A stretch of 64,000 bases of DNA from Bacteroidales bacterium (lineage in GTDB: Bacteria; Bacteroidota; Bacteroidia; Bacteroidales; UBA932). The position numbers and the translations under genes were made by a program. Position 1 is the first letter of the stretch, and every line of letters begins with the position of its first letter. This document shows positions 46,007 through 55,149 of this stretch, piece after piece. A model generated the notes under the pieces. That model saw nothing but the letters and a program-made list of their open reading frames with translations, was not told where the DNA came from and made no database searches. The stretch spans positions 18,225 through 82,224 of the forward strand of contig JAFZRX010000014.1 of the NCBI GenBank assembly GCA_017619675.1, given 5' to 3'.

Positions 46007-46206
46007 GGTCCAATGTTGCGTAACGGTTAATTGAGGTACGGAGGAGCGGAGCGACGACCGAGGGGATAGAAGAGTCGTGTGGGAGGGTTAAAAAGCGCCT
46101 GCAGGCGCAGGCCGGAACGTCAGCAAGACTTTCGTTAGAAAGTTGAAGCAGTGGAGGCCAGGGGGTTTCGGGGGAGCGTAGCGCCCCCGTCATAATCATG
46201 CTTCAC

Positions 46207-46238
46207 AAAAGAAGCCCGGCGTGAGCCGAGCTTCTTTT
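46207..46238 (-). terminator. Terminator of tRNA-Ala
   Basis: AAAAGAAGC-CCGGC-GTGA-GCCGA-GCTTCTTTT forms a long stem directly after the 3' end of the tRNA (minus strand), with a TTCTTTTGT tail. Confidence 0.8.
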
Positions 46239-46239
46239 G

Positions 46240-46312
46240 TGGAGCATAGCGGAATCGAACCGCTGACCTTTTGAATGCCATTCAAACGCTCTACCAACTG
46301 AGCTAATACCCC
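46240..46312 (-). tRNA. tRNA-Ala (GGC)
   Basis: A 73-base cloverleaf on the minus strand: acceptor GGGGTAT/ATGCTCC, D arm GCTC/GAGC, anticodon arm TTTGA-ATGGCAT-TCAAA with anticodon GGC, T arm AGCGG-TTCGAAT-CCGCT, discriminator A. CCA is not encoded. It reads GCC/GCU. Confidence 0.97.
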
Positions 46313-46347
46313 TTGTGGAATGCAAATATACAACTTTTTCCGCCAAA

Positions 46348-47358
46348 TCAAAGCAGCGGAGCTATAATTCCTGCCAATTGTTCATTTTCCAGCAGGAATC
46401 CGTCATGTCCGAAGTCAGAGAACATACGTGCGAAATGGCAGTTGGGAATCATATCGGACATTTCCTTGACCTCAGAGCACGGGAAGAGACAGTCAGTGTC
46501 TATGCCGGCCGCGATGCAGTTGGCGGTTATGCGCGACAGCGCAGCCTGGCAGCCGCCTCTGCCGCGGCCAACGTTGTGGCTGTCAAGGCTATAGGAGAGG
46601 GACCAGTAACTGTAAGCGTCAAAGCGGTCTGACAGTTTCTTGCCCTGATATCTCTCGTATGTGCAGGCCTTGTTGGCGAACATTACTTCAGGGTCTGTCT
46701 CGCTCTGGGTGAGCTTGTAGCCTTCGTAACTGCGGTAGGAGATTAGGGCTATGGCGCGCGCGGCCCTGAGGCCGGCTTCGCCGCCCTTGAGGCTGGCGGC
46801 CTCGCGGAAGGTGGGATCGGCCTCCATGGCCATCCTCTGCGCCTCTTCGTAAGCGGTGAGGTACGGGCTTGTACGATGGAGGGTTGCCATGAAGATTGCG
46901 TTCTTCACGCGCTCCGGCTGCATTATGCTCATTTCCAGCGCCTGGAAACCGCCTATGGACGGTCCCATAAGGATATCTACCTTCTCTATTCCCAGGTAAT
47001 CCATCACTGCAAAGTTGCATTTGCAGATGTCCCTTACAGTTACGCGCGGGAAATCAAGGTAGAAAGGCTTGCCGGTTGCGGGATTGATGCTGGCGGGCCC
47101 GGTAGTCCCGTATGGGGATCCAAGCATATTGACGCAGACCACATAATAATTGTCCGGATCGATGAACTTGCCGGGGCCTACAAGGCCTGGCCACCAGTCC
47201 TGCGGGTCTGAATTGCCGGTGAGCGCATGGCATATCCATACCACCTTGTCTCCCTTGGCGTATGCCCGGTCAGAGGTATGGTAAAGTACGTTCACCGTAT
47301 CCAGGTGTCCGCCGGCTTCAAAGTTAAAGTCCTTGACAGTTATAGTGTGGCTCTGCAT
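46348..47358 (-). CDS. metX: Homoserine O-acetyltransferase
   Basis: 336 residues from the ATG at 47358 (MQSHTITVKDFNFEAGG); a longer frame adds 16 residues coded inside the preceding gene and is rejected. Alpha/beta-hydrolase fold with nucleophile Ser in LMGPSIGGFQALEMS, and the acid and His in DCLFPCSEVKEM and FGHDGFLLE. ICHALTGNSDPQDWWPGLVGPGK is typical of MetX. It activates homoserine for methionine synthesis. It starts 4 bases after the metY stop, so both enzymes of the acetyl-homoserine route are cotranscribed. Confidence 0.95.
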   Translation of the reverse strand: MQSHTITVKDFNFEAGGHLDTVNVLYHTSDRAYAKGDKVVWICHALTGNSDPQDWWPGLVGPGKFIDPDNYYVVCVNMLGSPYGTTGPASINPATGKPFYLDFPRVTVRDICKCNFAVMDYLGIEKVDILMGPSIGGFQALEMSIMQPERVKNAIFMATLHRTSPYLTAYEEAQRMAMEADPTFREAASLKGGEAGLRAARAIALISYRSYEGYKLTQSETDPEVMFANKACTYERYQGKKLSDRFDAYSYWSLSYSLDSHNVGRGRGGCQAALSRITANCIAAGIDTDCLFPCSEVKEMSDMIPNCHFARMFSDFGHDGFLLENEQLAGIIAPLL

Positions 47359-47362
47359 AAGT

Positions 47363-48652
47363 CTATTTTTGTGCGGCAGCCTCAAATGCCTGCTTGAAGT
47401 CTGCAATCAGGTCCTCAGGATCCTCCAGGCCAATGCTGAGGCGCATCAGGTCAGGATCCACTCCGGCCTCGAGTAATTGCTGGTCAGTGAGCTGACGGTG
47501 CGTGTGCGCTGCCGGATGAAGGATGCAGGTGTAGCAGTCCGCTACGTGGGTCTCTATGGTCACCAGCCTCAGGTGGTCCATGAAGCGGTTGGTGAAGTCC
47601 CTGTCGGCATTCAGTGCGAATGCCATAACTCCGCTGGAGCCTTCCGGCAAATATTTGAGCTGGAGGGCGTGGTCAGGGTCGCTTTCCAGTTCGGGGAAAT
47701 GGATCCATTTTACGGCAGGGTGCTGCTCCAGGAAGCGCGCCACTTTCAGTGCGCTGCTGTTCTGGCGCCTTACCCTGACCTCCAGGCTCTGGAGTCCCAG
47801 GTTAATGTAATATGCGTTCTGCGGGCTCTGGATGCATCCGAAGTCCCTCATCAACTGGCTTGTAGCCTTTGTGATGTATGCCAGTTTGCCGAATTTCTTG
47901 GTGTATGTGAGGCCGTGGTATGAGGGGTCGGGGGAGCAGAGTCCGGGGAACTTGTCGGCATAGGTGTCCCAGGGGAAGTTGCCGCTGTCAATGAGGGCGC
48001 CTCCCACGGAGGAACCGTGGCCGTCTATGTACTTGGTGGTGGAGTGGGTCACGATATCGGCGCCGAACTCGATAGGACGGCAGAACACCGGGGTGGGGAA
48101 GGTGTTGTCCACGATGAGGGGAACACCGTGCCTGTGGGCGATGGCGGCAAGCCTCTCGATGTCAAGTACCCTTACTCCGGGGTTGGTGAGCGTTTCCGCG
48201 AAGAGGAGCTTTGTATTTGGCTTGAAGGCCTTCTCGAACTCTTCGTCCGGAGCGTTCTGGTCAATGAAGGTGACGTCGATGCCCATCTTGCGGAAAGTGG
48301 TTCCGAACAGGTTGTATGTTCCGCCGTAAATGTTTGCGGTGGTTATCATGTGCTGTCCGGCTTCGCAGATGTTGAAACAGGCGAAGAAATTGGCGGCCTG
48401 GCCGGAGGAGGTGAGCATTCCTGCGATACCTCCCTCCATGGCGGCGAGCCTTGCGGCTACGTGGTCGTTGGTGGGGTTCTGCAGGCGGGTATAGAAGTAT
48501 CCGGAGGCTTCCAGGTCGAACAGTTTGCCCATGTCGTCGCTTGAGGAATACTTGAATGTAGTGCTCTGAATAATTGGAATCTGGCGCGGTTCACCGTTGC
48601 CTGGCTCGTAGCCGGCGTGGACGCCTAAGGTGCCTATCTTGTCCTTGCTCAT
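47363..48652 (-). CDS. metY: O-acetylhomoserine sulfhydrylase (aminocarboxypropyltransferase)
   Basis: 429 residues, a Cys/Met metabolism PLP enzyme. Start MSKDKIGTLGVHAGYEPGNGEPRQIPIIQSTTFKY; YTRLQNPTNDHVAARLAAMEGG; PLP lysine in HSTTKYIDGHGSSVGG; LGLQSLEVRVRRQNSSALKVA. The length and the long loop after the PLP lysine (GNFPWDTYADKFPGLCSPDPSYHG) fit MetY rather than cystathionine synthase. It makes homocysteine from O-acetylhomoserine and sulfide. First gene of the metY-metX unit. Confidence 0.95.
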   Translation of the reverse strand: MSKDKIGTLGVHAGYEPGNGEPRQIPIIQSTTFKYSSSDDMGKLFDLEASGYFYTRLQNPTNDHVAARLAAMEGGIAGMLTSSGQAANFFACFNICEAGQHMITTANIYGGTYNLFGTTFRKMGIDVTFIDQNAPDEEFEKAFKPNTKLLFAETLTNPGVRVLDIERLAAIAHRHGVPLIVDNTFPTPVFCRPIEFGADIVTHSTTKYIDGHGSSVGGALIDSGNFPWDTYADKFPGLCSPDPSYHGLTYTKKFGKLAYITKATSQLMRDFGCIQSPQNAYYINLGLQSLEVRVRRQNSSALKVARFLEQHPAVKWIHFPELESDPDHALQLKYLPEGSSGVMAFALNADRDFTNRFMDHLRLVTIETHVADCYTCILHPAAHTHRQLTDQQLLEAGVDPDLMRLSIGLEDPEDLIADFKQAFEAAAQK

Positions 48653-48673
48653 AACTAACCTTTAAAAATCATA

Positions 48674-48681
48674 CAAAGTTA
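48674..48681 (-). promoter_or_regulatory. -7 box (TAACTTTG) for metY-metX
   Basis: On the minus strand TAACTTTG stands 21 bases before the metY ATG and matches TAnnTTTG. A near match to TTTG (CTTG) lies about 19 bases further upstream. No SAM riboswitch is visible in the 104-base divergent gap with ftsY. Confidence 0.55.
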
Positions 48682-48728
48682 ATTTTTTTGAGTGAATTTC
48701 AAGAATCAGATTATCAAATCTTATTTCG

Positions 48729-48736
48729 TATATTTG
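48729..48736 (+). promoter_or_regulatory. -7 box (TATATTTG) for ftsY
   Basis: An exact -7 consensus 20 bases before the ftsY ATG in the divergent metY-ftsY gap. Confidence 0.6.
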
Positions 48737-48756
48737 CAGATTACAGACCTGTTGTT

Positions 48757-49683
48757 ATGGGAATATTTGACAAAGGCGTACAAAAGACAAAGCAGAACTT
48801 CTTCCAGAAGCTCCACAGGGCCATCGCGGCCCGCTCCACGGTGGATGACGACACCCTGGACGCCATTGAGGAGGCTCTCATAGCCTCCGATATGGGTGTG
48901 GACACCACCCTCAAGATCATTGACAATCTTGAGGACAGGGTGCGCAGGGACAAGTACATGTCCTTCGAAGAACTGGTGGACCTGCTCAGGGACGAGATCT
49001 CCCAATTGATAAACATTGGGGAAGGACCCGTCCAGGCCTTTGATTTTACCAAGAAACCATACGTGATCATGGTCGTGGGAGTGAACGGAGTGGGCAAGAC
49101 CACCACCATAGGCAAACTGGCCGCCGGCCTTCGCGCCCAGGGAAAGAAGGTCATGATAGGCGCTGCGGACACCTTCCGCGCAGCGGCGGTGGAGCAGCTC
49201 CAGATCTGGGCGGACAGGGCCGGCGTGGATATCGTCAAGCAAAAGATGGGCGCTGACCCTGCCTCAGTGGCGTATGACACCGTGCGCTCCGCGGTGGCAA
49301 AGGAGGCAGACGTGGTGCTGATAGACACCGCCGGGCGCCTGCACAACCGCATCGACCTTATGAACGAGCTCACCAAGATCCGCAACGTGATGCGCAAGGT
49401 GGTCCCCGACGCCCCGCACGAAGTGCTGCTGGTGCTGGACGCCTCCACCGGGCAGAACGCTTTCCAGCAGGCCAAGGAGTTCTCCCGCGCCACTGACGTC
49501 ACCGCCATGGCCGTCACAAAGCTTGACGGCACGGCCAAGGGCGGCGTGGTCATTGGCATAGCGGACCAGTTCAAGATTCCCATCAAGTTCCTGGGAATAG
49601 GAGAGGGGATAGAGGACCTCAAGGTGTTTGACAAGGAGGAATTCGTGAATTCCCTGTTTTCAGTTGACGACTTAAAATTATAA
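48757..49683 (+). CDS. ftsY: Signal recognition particle receptor FtsY
   Basis: 308 residues from the ATG at 48757 (MGIFDKGVQKTKQNFFQKLHRAI), 20 bases after a -7 box; an earlier in-frame start would lie upstream of that promoter. NG domain only: helical N domain, then G1 GVNGVGKTTTIGKLA, ADTFRAAAVEQLQIW, DTAGRLHNRIDLMNEL, TKLDGTAKGGVV and the closing FLGIGEGIEDLKVFD. The acidic A domain of enterobacterial FtsY is missing, which is normal for this phylum. pheT starts 6 bases later. Confidence 0.95.
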   Translation: MGIFDKGVQKTKQNFFQKLHRAIAARSTVDDDTLDAIEEALIASDMGVDTTLKIIDNLEDRVRRDKYMSFEELVDLLRDEISQLINIGEGPVQAFDFTKKPYVIMVVGVNGVGKTTTIGKLAAGLRAQGKKVMIGAADTFRAAAVEQLQIWADRAGVDIVKQKMGADPASVAYDTVRSAVAKEADVVLIDTAGRLHNRIDLMNELTKIRNVMRKVVPDAPHEVLLVLDASTGQNAFQQAKEFSRATDVTAMAVTKLDGTAKGGVVIGIADQFKIPIKFLGIGEGIEDLKVFDKEEFVNSLFSVDDLKL

Positions 49684-49689
49684 TTATAT

Positions 49690-52134
49690 ATGAAGCTTTC
49701 TTACAATTGGCTCAAAGATTATCTTGAGTGTGATCTTACTCCGGAGCAGGTGGCCACCTGTATGACCGACATTGGAATTGAGGTTGACAGCGTTGAGGAA
49801 GAGGAAGAGATTCCCGGCGGCCTTCAGGGAGTTGTAGTGGCAAAGGTCCTGGAATGCGAACCGCATCCGGATTCTGACCATCTGCACGTGACAAAGGTGG
49901 ATGACGGTACAGGCGAGCCGCTTACCGTGGTATGCGGCGCTCCTAATGTAGCGGCAGGGCAGAAAGTGCTCTTTGCGCGCATTGGAACCGTCCTCCCCGG
50001 AGATTTCAAGATAAAGAAGTCAAAGATCCGCGGCGTTGAATCGTTCGGAATGATCTGCGCCGAGGACGAGCTGGGCATTGGCACCAGCCACGAGGGTATA
50101 ATGGTGCTTCCGGATTCTGCCGTCGTAGGTACTCCCGCTAAGGATTACCTGGGCCTCAAGACCGAAGCCGTCATAGAATATGAGATAACCGCCAACAGGG
50201 TGGACGCCGCTTCTCACATAGGTGTTGCGCGCGACCTGTACGCCTGCCTGCTTCACAAAGGCATCCCTTGCAAGTTCGCATATCCTTCAGTGGATGACTT
50301 CCGCGAGGGCGAGGGCGCCGGCATCCCGATTGACGTAGTCAATCCGGACGGCGCGCCCCGTTACAGCGGCCTCACCATCCGCGGCGTCAAGGTCGGCCCT
50401 TCGCCGGAGTGGCTCCAGAAGAAGCTCATGTCAATTGGGCTCAAGCCTATCAATAACATTGTTGACGTATCCAACTTTGTGCTGTTCGAACTGGGACAGC
50501 CGCTGCACACCTTCGATGCCGACAAGGTACTTGGAGGCAAGGTGATTGTGCGGCGCGCTGCCGAGGGCGAACCCATCGTCACCCTTGACGAGGTCGAGCG
50601 CAAGCTCCACGCCAGCGACATGGTGATCGCCAACGAGCAGGGCCCCATGTGCATCGCCGGAGTATTCGGAGGATTCGAATCGGGAGTGACCGAAGCCACG
50701 CAGAACGTGTTCCTGGAGAGTGCCTATTTCGACCCCGCGTCAATCCGCAAGACTTCCAAGGCGCATACTCTCCAGACCGATGCGTCCTTCCGCTATGAGC
50801 GCGGCGCTGACCCTTCCATCACAATCTACGCCCTCAAGCGCGCCGCCCTCCTCATCCAGGAGGTGGCCGGCGGCACAATAGAGGGCAAGATCCAGGAATG
50901 CTGCGTTCCGGGCATCACGGACCGCAAGCAGATTGAACTGGACTATGACCGCATCGACGCCTTCGTGGGCAAGAAACTGGGCGCCGAGGTCATCGAGGGC
51001 ATCCTCAAGGGCCTGAACTATGAGTTTGTAAAGAAGACGGAAGGCGGAGCCGTAGTGGCCCCACCTACCTATATGGTTGACGTTTACAGGGAGTGCGACG
51101 TTGTTGAGGAGGTGCTCCGTATCTACGGATACAACAACATCGATCTTCCAAGGCACATGAAGATGTCCGTTAACGCCACCCCCAAGCCGGAACCGGAGGC
51201 AATACGCAATTCCATCTCCAACTTTCTGGCCGCAAACGGCTTCACGGAGACAATGAACAACTCCCTGACAAAGGGTGACTACTATAATGACCTCAAGGCG
51301 TTCCCGCCTGAGAAGTGCGTTCACATCGTGAACCCGCTTTCATCAGACCTGAACGTAATGCGCCAGACCCTGATCCTGAACGGCCTGGAGGTTATAGCAT
51401 ACAACATCAACCGTCAGATAAACTTCCTCAAGACCTTCGAGTACGGCTCCGTATACCAGAGGCTCCCTGAGAAGGAAGGCACAACGCTTGAGGGATACAG
51501 CGAACATCCGTGCTTCGCCCTGTTCATTTCCGGAACTCCCGACAAGTCCTGGAGGAATGAGACCCGCAAGGGCAGCTTCTTCCAGTTGAAGGGATATGTG
51601 GAACTGCTTCTCAAGCGCTACGGCGCAGACCTGAACCAGATGTGGTGCGCCCCGGCTCCTGAGGATATCTTCTCAGAGGGAATGGTATACAGTCTTCCGG
51701 GCAAGGGCAAGCAACTGGTGATGATGGGAACCGTGAATCCGGCGCTGTGCCGCAAGTTCGGCGTAAAGCAGCCGGTATTCGCCGCAGAGATTGACTGGAA
51801 CGCCCTGTTCGAGCTTGTAAAGCGCGACAAGGTGGCGTTCAAGGAGATGCCCAAGTTCCCTGAGGTGCGCCGCGACCTGGCCCTCCTCCTGGACGAGAGC
51901 GTCCAATACTCGGCCCTTCAGGCCGCCGCCCTCAAGGCCGGCAAGAAGATGCTCAAGCAGGTGTCCCTGTTTGACGTTTACCGTGGTGAGAAGATCCTCG
52001 TGGGCAAGAAGCAGTACGCCATGAGCTTCGTCCTCCAGGACCTCGAGAAGACCCTGACGGACCAGGATGTGGAGAGGGTTATGGACAATATCCTTAACGC
52101 ATTCCGCAAAGACTTCGGAGCAGAACTGAGATAG
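49690..52134 (+). CDS. pheT: Phenylalanyl-tRNA synthetase beta subunit
   Basis: 814 residues, full length. N-terminal tRNA-binding (OB) domain (VVVAKVLECEPHPDSDHLHVTKVDDG), B3/B4 editing domain, B5 domain (YDRIDAFVGKKLGAEVIEGIL), the class II-like core (AANGFTETMNNSLTKGDYYND) and a C-terminal FDX-ACB anticodon domain (FPEVRRDLALLLDESVQY). It works as an alpha2-beta2 enzyme; pheS is not in the window. It is followed 3 bases later by a DUF4296 lipoprotein gene. Confidence 0.97.
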   Translation: MKLSYNWLKDYLECDLTPEQVATCMTDIGIEVDSVEEEEEIPGGLQGVVVAKVLECEPHPDSDHLHVTKVDDGTGEPLTVVCGAPNVAAGQKVLFARIGTVLPGDFKIKKSKIRGVESFGMICAEDELGIGTSHEGIMVLPDSAVVGTPAKDYLGLKTEAVIEYEITANRVDAASHIGVARDLYACLLHKGIPCKFAYPSVDDFREGEGAGIPIDVVNPDGAPRYSGLTIRGVKVGPSPEWLQKKLMSIGLKPINNIVDVSNFVLFELGQPLHTFDADKVLGGKVIVRRAAEGEPIVTLDEVERKLHASDMVIANEQGPMCIAGVFGGFESGVTEATQNVFLESAYFDPASIRKTSKAHTLQTDASFRYERGADPSITIYALKRAALLIQEVAGGTIEGKIQECCVPGITDRKQIELDYDRIDAFVGKKLGAEVIEGILKGLNYEFVKKTEGGAVVAPPTYMVDVYRECDVVEEVLRIYGYNNIDLPRHMKMSVNATPKPEPEAIRNSISNFLAANGFTETMNNSLTKGDYYNDLKAFPPEKCVHIVNPLSSDLNVMRQTLILNGLEVIAYNINRQINFLKTFEYGSVYQRLPEKEGTTLEGYSEHPCFALFISGTPDKSWRNETRKGSFFQLKGYVELLLKRYGADLNQMWCAPAPEDIFSEGMVYSLPGKGKQLVMMGTVNPALCRKFGVKQPVFAAEIDWNALFELVKRDKVAFKEMPKFPEVRRDLALLLDESVQYSALQAAALKAGKKMLKQVSLFDVYRGEKILVGKKQYAMSFVLQDLEKTLTDQDVERVMDNILNAFRKDFGAELR

Positions 52135-52137
52135 TTT

Positions 52138-52533
52138 ATGAAAGTATCCGCCAGAATACTGATTGCAGTTGCCGCAGCGGCGTTGTGCGCCGCCGCGTGC
52201 TCCCACGGCCCAAAGGTCATCCCCCGTTCCAAGATGATAAAGATATACGAGGAGATGCTTATCGCGGACCAGTGGCTGTTCGATAATCAGGACGCGGGCT
52301 TCAAGGCGGACACTACGCTCTTTTACGAACCCATATTCAATAAATACGGATACACTTCCGAAGACTACAACGTCAGCGTGGAGTATTACCTGAGGGACCC
52401 CCTCAGATACTCCAGGATGCTGAAGAAGGTAGCGCTGGAACTGGACGCCAAGGCCCGGAAGATGAGGATGGAAACCCCAATCGATACCCCCAACACCACT
52501 GACACTGAAATTAACGACCAAATATTTGAATGA
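52138..52533 (+). CDS. DUF4296 lipoprotein
   Basis: 131 residues. Lipobox LCAAAC-SHG (Cys21). The short helical domain with KMIKIYEEMLIADQWLFDN and YNVSVEYYLRDPLRYSRMLKKVALEL fits DUF4296, a Bacteroidota-specific family of unknown function that often sits beside translation or deoC genes. It starts 3 bases after pheT and ends 1 base before the deoC ATG. Confidence 0.8.
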   Translation: MKVSARILIAVAAAALCAAACSHGPKVIPRSKMIKIYEEMLIADQWLFDNQDAGFKADTTLFYEPIFNKYGYTSEDYNVSVEYYLRDPLRYSRMLKKVALELDAKARKMRMETPIDTPNTTDTEINDQIFE

Positions 52534-52534
52534 T

Positions 52535-53428
52535 ATGAGCAATATTCTTGAAAAGTACGGCTATACACCGGACCAGGAAGAGATAGGCAGGATACTGGGC
52601 CATATTGCCGGCAACGCAAACGCCCTGGCAAGCCCTGAAGTGCTAAAGAAATGCTTCTCCATGATGGACCTCACAACCCTGAAGTCAAACGACACCGTCC
52701 AGACGGTGCAGGCGCTTGTGAAAAAGGTCAACCGCCTGGAGAGTGAATGGCCGGACTATCCGCTTCCGGCATCGGTTTGCGTTTATTCCAATTTTGCGTC
52801 CGTGGTCGCCCAGACCCGTACTTCCAAAGATGTGCACGTAACGGTGGTTTCCGGCTGCTTCCCTTCGTCCCAGAGTTTCCTTGAGGTCAAGGTGCGCGAG
52901 TGCGAGATGGCGGTTGAGGCCGGAGCGGAGGAGATCGATATCGTCCTGGCGCTCAATGCATTCCTTGAAGGCGATTATGATACCGCCGCGGCGGAGATCA
53001 GGGCAATGCGCGCCGCTATTGACGCCGCTGCGCAGAAGCAGGGCAGGAAGGTTATCCTGAAAGTCATCCTTGAAACAGGATTGCTGTACTCTCCGGAAAA
53101 GATTGCCTGCGCCTCATTCCTTGCAATGGAGAACGGTGCGGACTTCATCAAGACTTCTACCGGCAAGGTGGATGTGAACGCCACACCGATGGCCGCATAC
53201 GTGATGTGCCAGTGCATTGCCAGATTCTATCAGACAACCGGCATCAAAGTGGGTTTCAAGGCCGCTGGAGGCATCTCAAACGCAGGTGACGCACTTGTAT
53301 ACTATTCCATCGTTTCGGCCGTCCTTGGGGACGAATGGCTCAATAAGGACAGTTTCCGCTTTGGCGTAAGCCGCCTGGGGAACAGCCTGATGTCCGCAAT
53401 CGAGCAGAAAACGGTGTCATTTTTCTAA
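52535..53428 (+). CDS. deoC: Deoxyribose-phosphate aldolase
   Basis: 297 residues from the ATG at 52535 (MSNILEKYGYTPDQ); a TTG three codons earlier overlaps the DUF4296 gene. Class I aldolase, TIM barrel, splitting deoxyribose-5-phosphate into acetaldehyde and glyceraldehyde-3-phosphate. VSGCFPSSQSFLEVKVRECE, AGAEEIDIVLALNAFLEGDYD, and the Schiff-base Lys206 in DFIKTSTGK are intact. VGFKAAGGISNAGDA forms the phosphate site. Confidence 0.95.
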   Translation: MSNILEKYGYTPDQEEIGRILGHIAGNANALASPEVLKKCFSMMDLTTLKSNDTVQTVQALVKKVNRLESEWPDYPLPASVCVYSNFASVVAQTRTSKDVHVTVVSGCFPSSQSFLEVKVRECEMAVEAGAEEIDIVLALNAFLEGDYDTAAAEIRAMRAAIDAAAQKQGRKVILKVILETGLLYSPEKIACASFLAMENGADFIKTSTGKVDVNATPMAAYVMCQCIARFYQTTGIKVGFKAAGGISNAGDALVYYSIVSAVLGDEWLNKDSFRFGVSRLGNSLMSAIEQKTVSFF

Positions 53429-53454
53429 AAAATAGCAGTCTTTTGACAAATAAT

Positions 53455-53494
53455 AATACGGCTAGAACGCTCTCTGAGCGGGATTAGCCGTATT
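53455..53494 (+). terminator. Hairpin after deoC, probable terminator
   Basis: AATACGGCTA pairs with TAGCCGTATT, with an inner stem CGCTC/GAGCG. The T-rich tail is interrupted (AATCGTTTGTTTTTT). Confidence 0.65.
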
Positions 53495-53562
53495 AATCGT
53501 TTGTTTTTTCCGGTAAACGGATACCTCTCCATACCTTTGTTCCGGAAAAGAAAGACTGAACT

Positions 53563-55149
53563 ATGAATTGCTCAAGATTGTATTTGTTTTTAGGGGTAAC
53601 CCTGCTTGCGCTCTCCTGCCGCCCGGACGAAATGTCCGGGCCGGGCGGAGGCCGCTACGCCAATCTGTCCGCCCTTTCGCATGAACAGATTGTGCTTGGA
53701 GACCAGCTTGAAGATCCGTACTCCCTTGATATCATGCAGCAGTCCCTTGAGAAGCTGTATCCCACCAAGGCCGGGGCTCCAAGGCTGGAGGTGACGGACT
53801 ATTACGTCCGTTTCCTGCCCGTGAACGACACCCAGTTCAAACTCCTCAAGATAATGGGAGTCAATCTCCTGGACCACCCCCTGGATTATGAGATTATCCG
53901 GGAAGGGGACTATTATCACGATCCCTCCATAGCGGAGGGTGACATCACCTGGCAATATGCAGTGGTCCCGCAGGATTTCCAGTTCCCGCAGGATATAAGA
54001 TATGAGATGCTGGACCGGTGCTTTATTCCGGACAATACCTCCACAAAGGCTTCGGATGTGGATTGGGCGGCCGTAGAGAGGGAAGCGTATAGGCTTTCCG
54101 GAAATGAAAAGATGCTTTTGCCCATGACAAAGGCTGGGGAGGAGGACGGCAGGCCCTCCGGCTCAATAGTGATCGTAGACGATAAATATAATGACGGTGA
54201 GCCTGTAGGGGTCTCGGGCGTGATGGTGTCGGTAAACAGTTTTGTAAAGTTCTCTTCGGCCTATACCGACGCATCCGGCAACTACCTCATTCCCAAATCA
54301 TTCTCCTCCGAGATCCGCTACAGGCTTGTTTTCCAGAACCAGAAAGGCTTTGGAATTGGGGTGAACCTTCTGCTGGTGCCGGCTTCGGTATCCACCCTGG
54401 GTTCCGGTCCCGCAAGCGGACTCAGCGTCCTCATTGACAAGGATTCGGAGCGGAAGCTCTTCAGCAGGTGCGTAGCCAACAACGCGGTATACGATTACTT
54501 CGTGCGCTGCTCGCGTGAGGACGTCACTGTCACGCCGCCGCCGGCGAACCTCCGGCTGTGGCTGTTCCAGAACCTTTCCACCAGCAGCGCCCCCATGCTT
54601 CAGCAGGGCAGTTTCCTGGAAGGGAAGCTGGTGGACGAATACCTTGGGGAATACATGGGTATCCTGTCCAGTTTCCTTCCGGACATAACCATAGGCCTGA
54701 AGTATCAGGATGACTACAGTTCCATATACAACATTGTACAGCATGAACTGGCGCACTCCAGCCATTTCGTGAGGGTTGGAACCGCATATTGGAACAAGTA
54801 CATAAAGCATGTGATCACTTCGTTCGTTACCTCCGGGATGAAGATATACGGTGTGGGCACGGAACCGGACGCAGGCTATTGTGAGGTAGGGGAGATGTGG
54901 GCTTTCTACATGCAGAACGTCCTGTACAAGGAACGCTACGGGAACTATATCTCCGAACTGGGAACCTCCTACTGGTTCTGCCCGCAGATATTCCTCTACA
55001 TGGACGACCGCGGCATTGGAGACAGCAAGATCTTCACCGCCCTCCGCTCTACGGTAACGGACCGAGACAAGCTGCAGCAGGCCCTCATAGACCTGTATCC
55101 GGAGAACAAATACGTTATAGACCAGGCTTTTAACAGATATCTGAATTAA
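53563..55149 (+). CDS. Lipoprotein with HExxH zinc-protease-like motif
   Basis: 528 residues. Lipobox LLALSC-RPDE (Cys19). The middle (about 205-290) looks like a transthyretin or carboxypeptidase-regulatory-type sandwich (VGVSGVMVSVNSFVKFSSAYTDASGNYLIPK). A HELAH motif at residues 394-398 (IVQHELAHSSHF) is followed about 45 residues later by YCEVGEMWAFYMQN, with Glu441 or Glu444 as a possible third zinc ligand, a zincin layout. I do not recognise a named peptidase family. The next gene starts at the base after its stop, and the following two genes look fimbria-related, so it may process or anchor surface structures (inference). Confidence 0.7.
   Translation: MNCSRLYLFLGVTLLALSCRPDEMSGPGGGRYANLSALSHEQIVLGDQLEDPYSLDIMQQSLEKLYPTKAGAPRLEVTDYYVRFLPVNDTQFKLLKIMGVNLLDHPLDYEIIREGDYYHDPSIAEGDITWQYAVVPQDFQFPQDIRYEMLDRCFIPDNTSTKASDVDWAAVEREAYRLSGNEKMLLPMTKAGEEDGRPSGSIVIVDDKYNDGEPVGVSGVMVSVNSFVKFSSAYTDASGNYLIPKSFSSEIRYRLVFQNQKGFGIGVNLLLVPASVSTLGSGPASGLSVLIDKDSERKLFSRCVANNAVYDYFVRCSREDVTVTPPPANLRLWLFQNLSTSSAPMLQQGSFLEGKLVDEYLGEYMGILSSFLPDITIGLKYQDDYSSIYNIVQHELAHSSHFVRVGTAYWNKYIKHVITSFVTSGMKIYGVGTEPDAGYCEVGEMWAFYMQNVLYKERYGNYISELGTSYWFCPQIFLYMDDRGIGDSKIFTALRSTVTDRDKLQQALIDLYPENKYVIDQAFNRYLN

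Larger units (their letters stand above)
45305..46239. other. Repeat-rich gene-free region beside tRNA-Ala
   Basis: About 930 bases with no credible protein gene. From left to right it holds a 216-base element with inverted ends (45379-45594), three copies of a 23-base motif (45623-46006), a pair of 15-base direct repeats (45789-45855), a 10-bp inverted repeat TTTTAACGGT/ACCGTTAAAA (45938-45969), the palindrome GCGCCTGCAGGCGC near 46095-46110, and a GGGGG/CCCCC hairpin near 46170-46188. The short open frames here do not look like protein. The site next to a tRNA gene suits a decayed integration site, but no tRNA-end duplication is seen. Confidence 0.65.

Noticed and set aside
45305-46239. CRISPR array or integrated phage remnant
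   Set aside because: Repeats are few, degenerate and unevenly spaced, without spacers or cas genes. No integrase, and no duplicated tRNA-Ala end is seen, so an att site cannot be claimed.
48653-48756. SAM riboswitch upstream of metY
   Set aside because: The gap is only about 100 bases with two divergent promoter boxes and shows no conserved riboswitch core.
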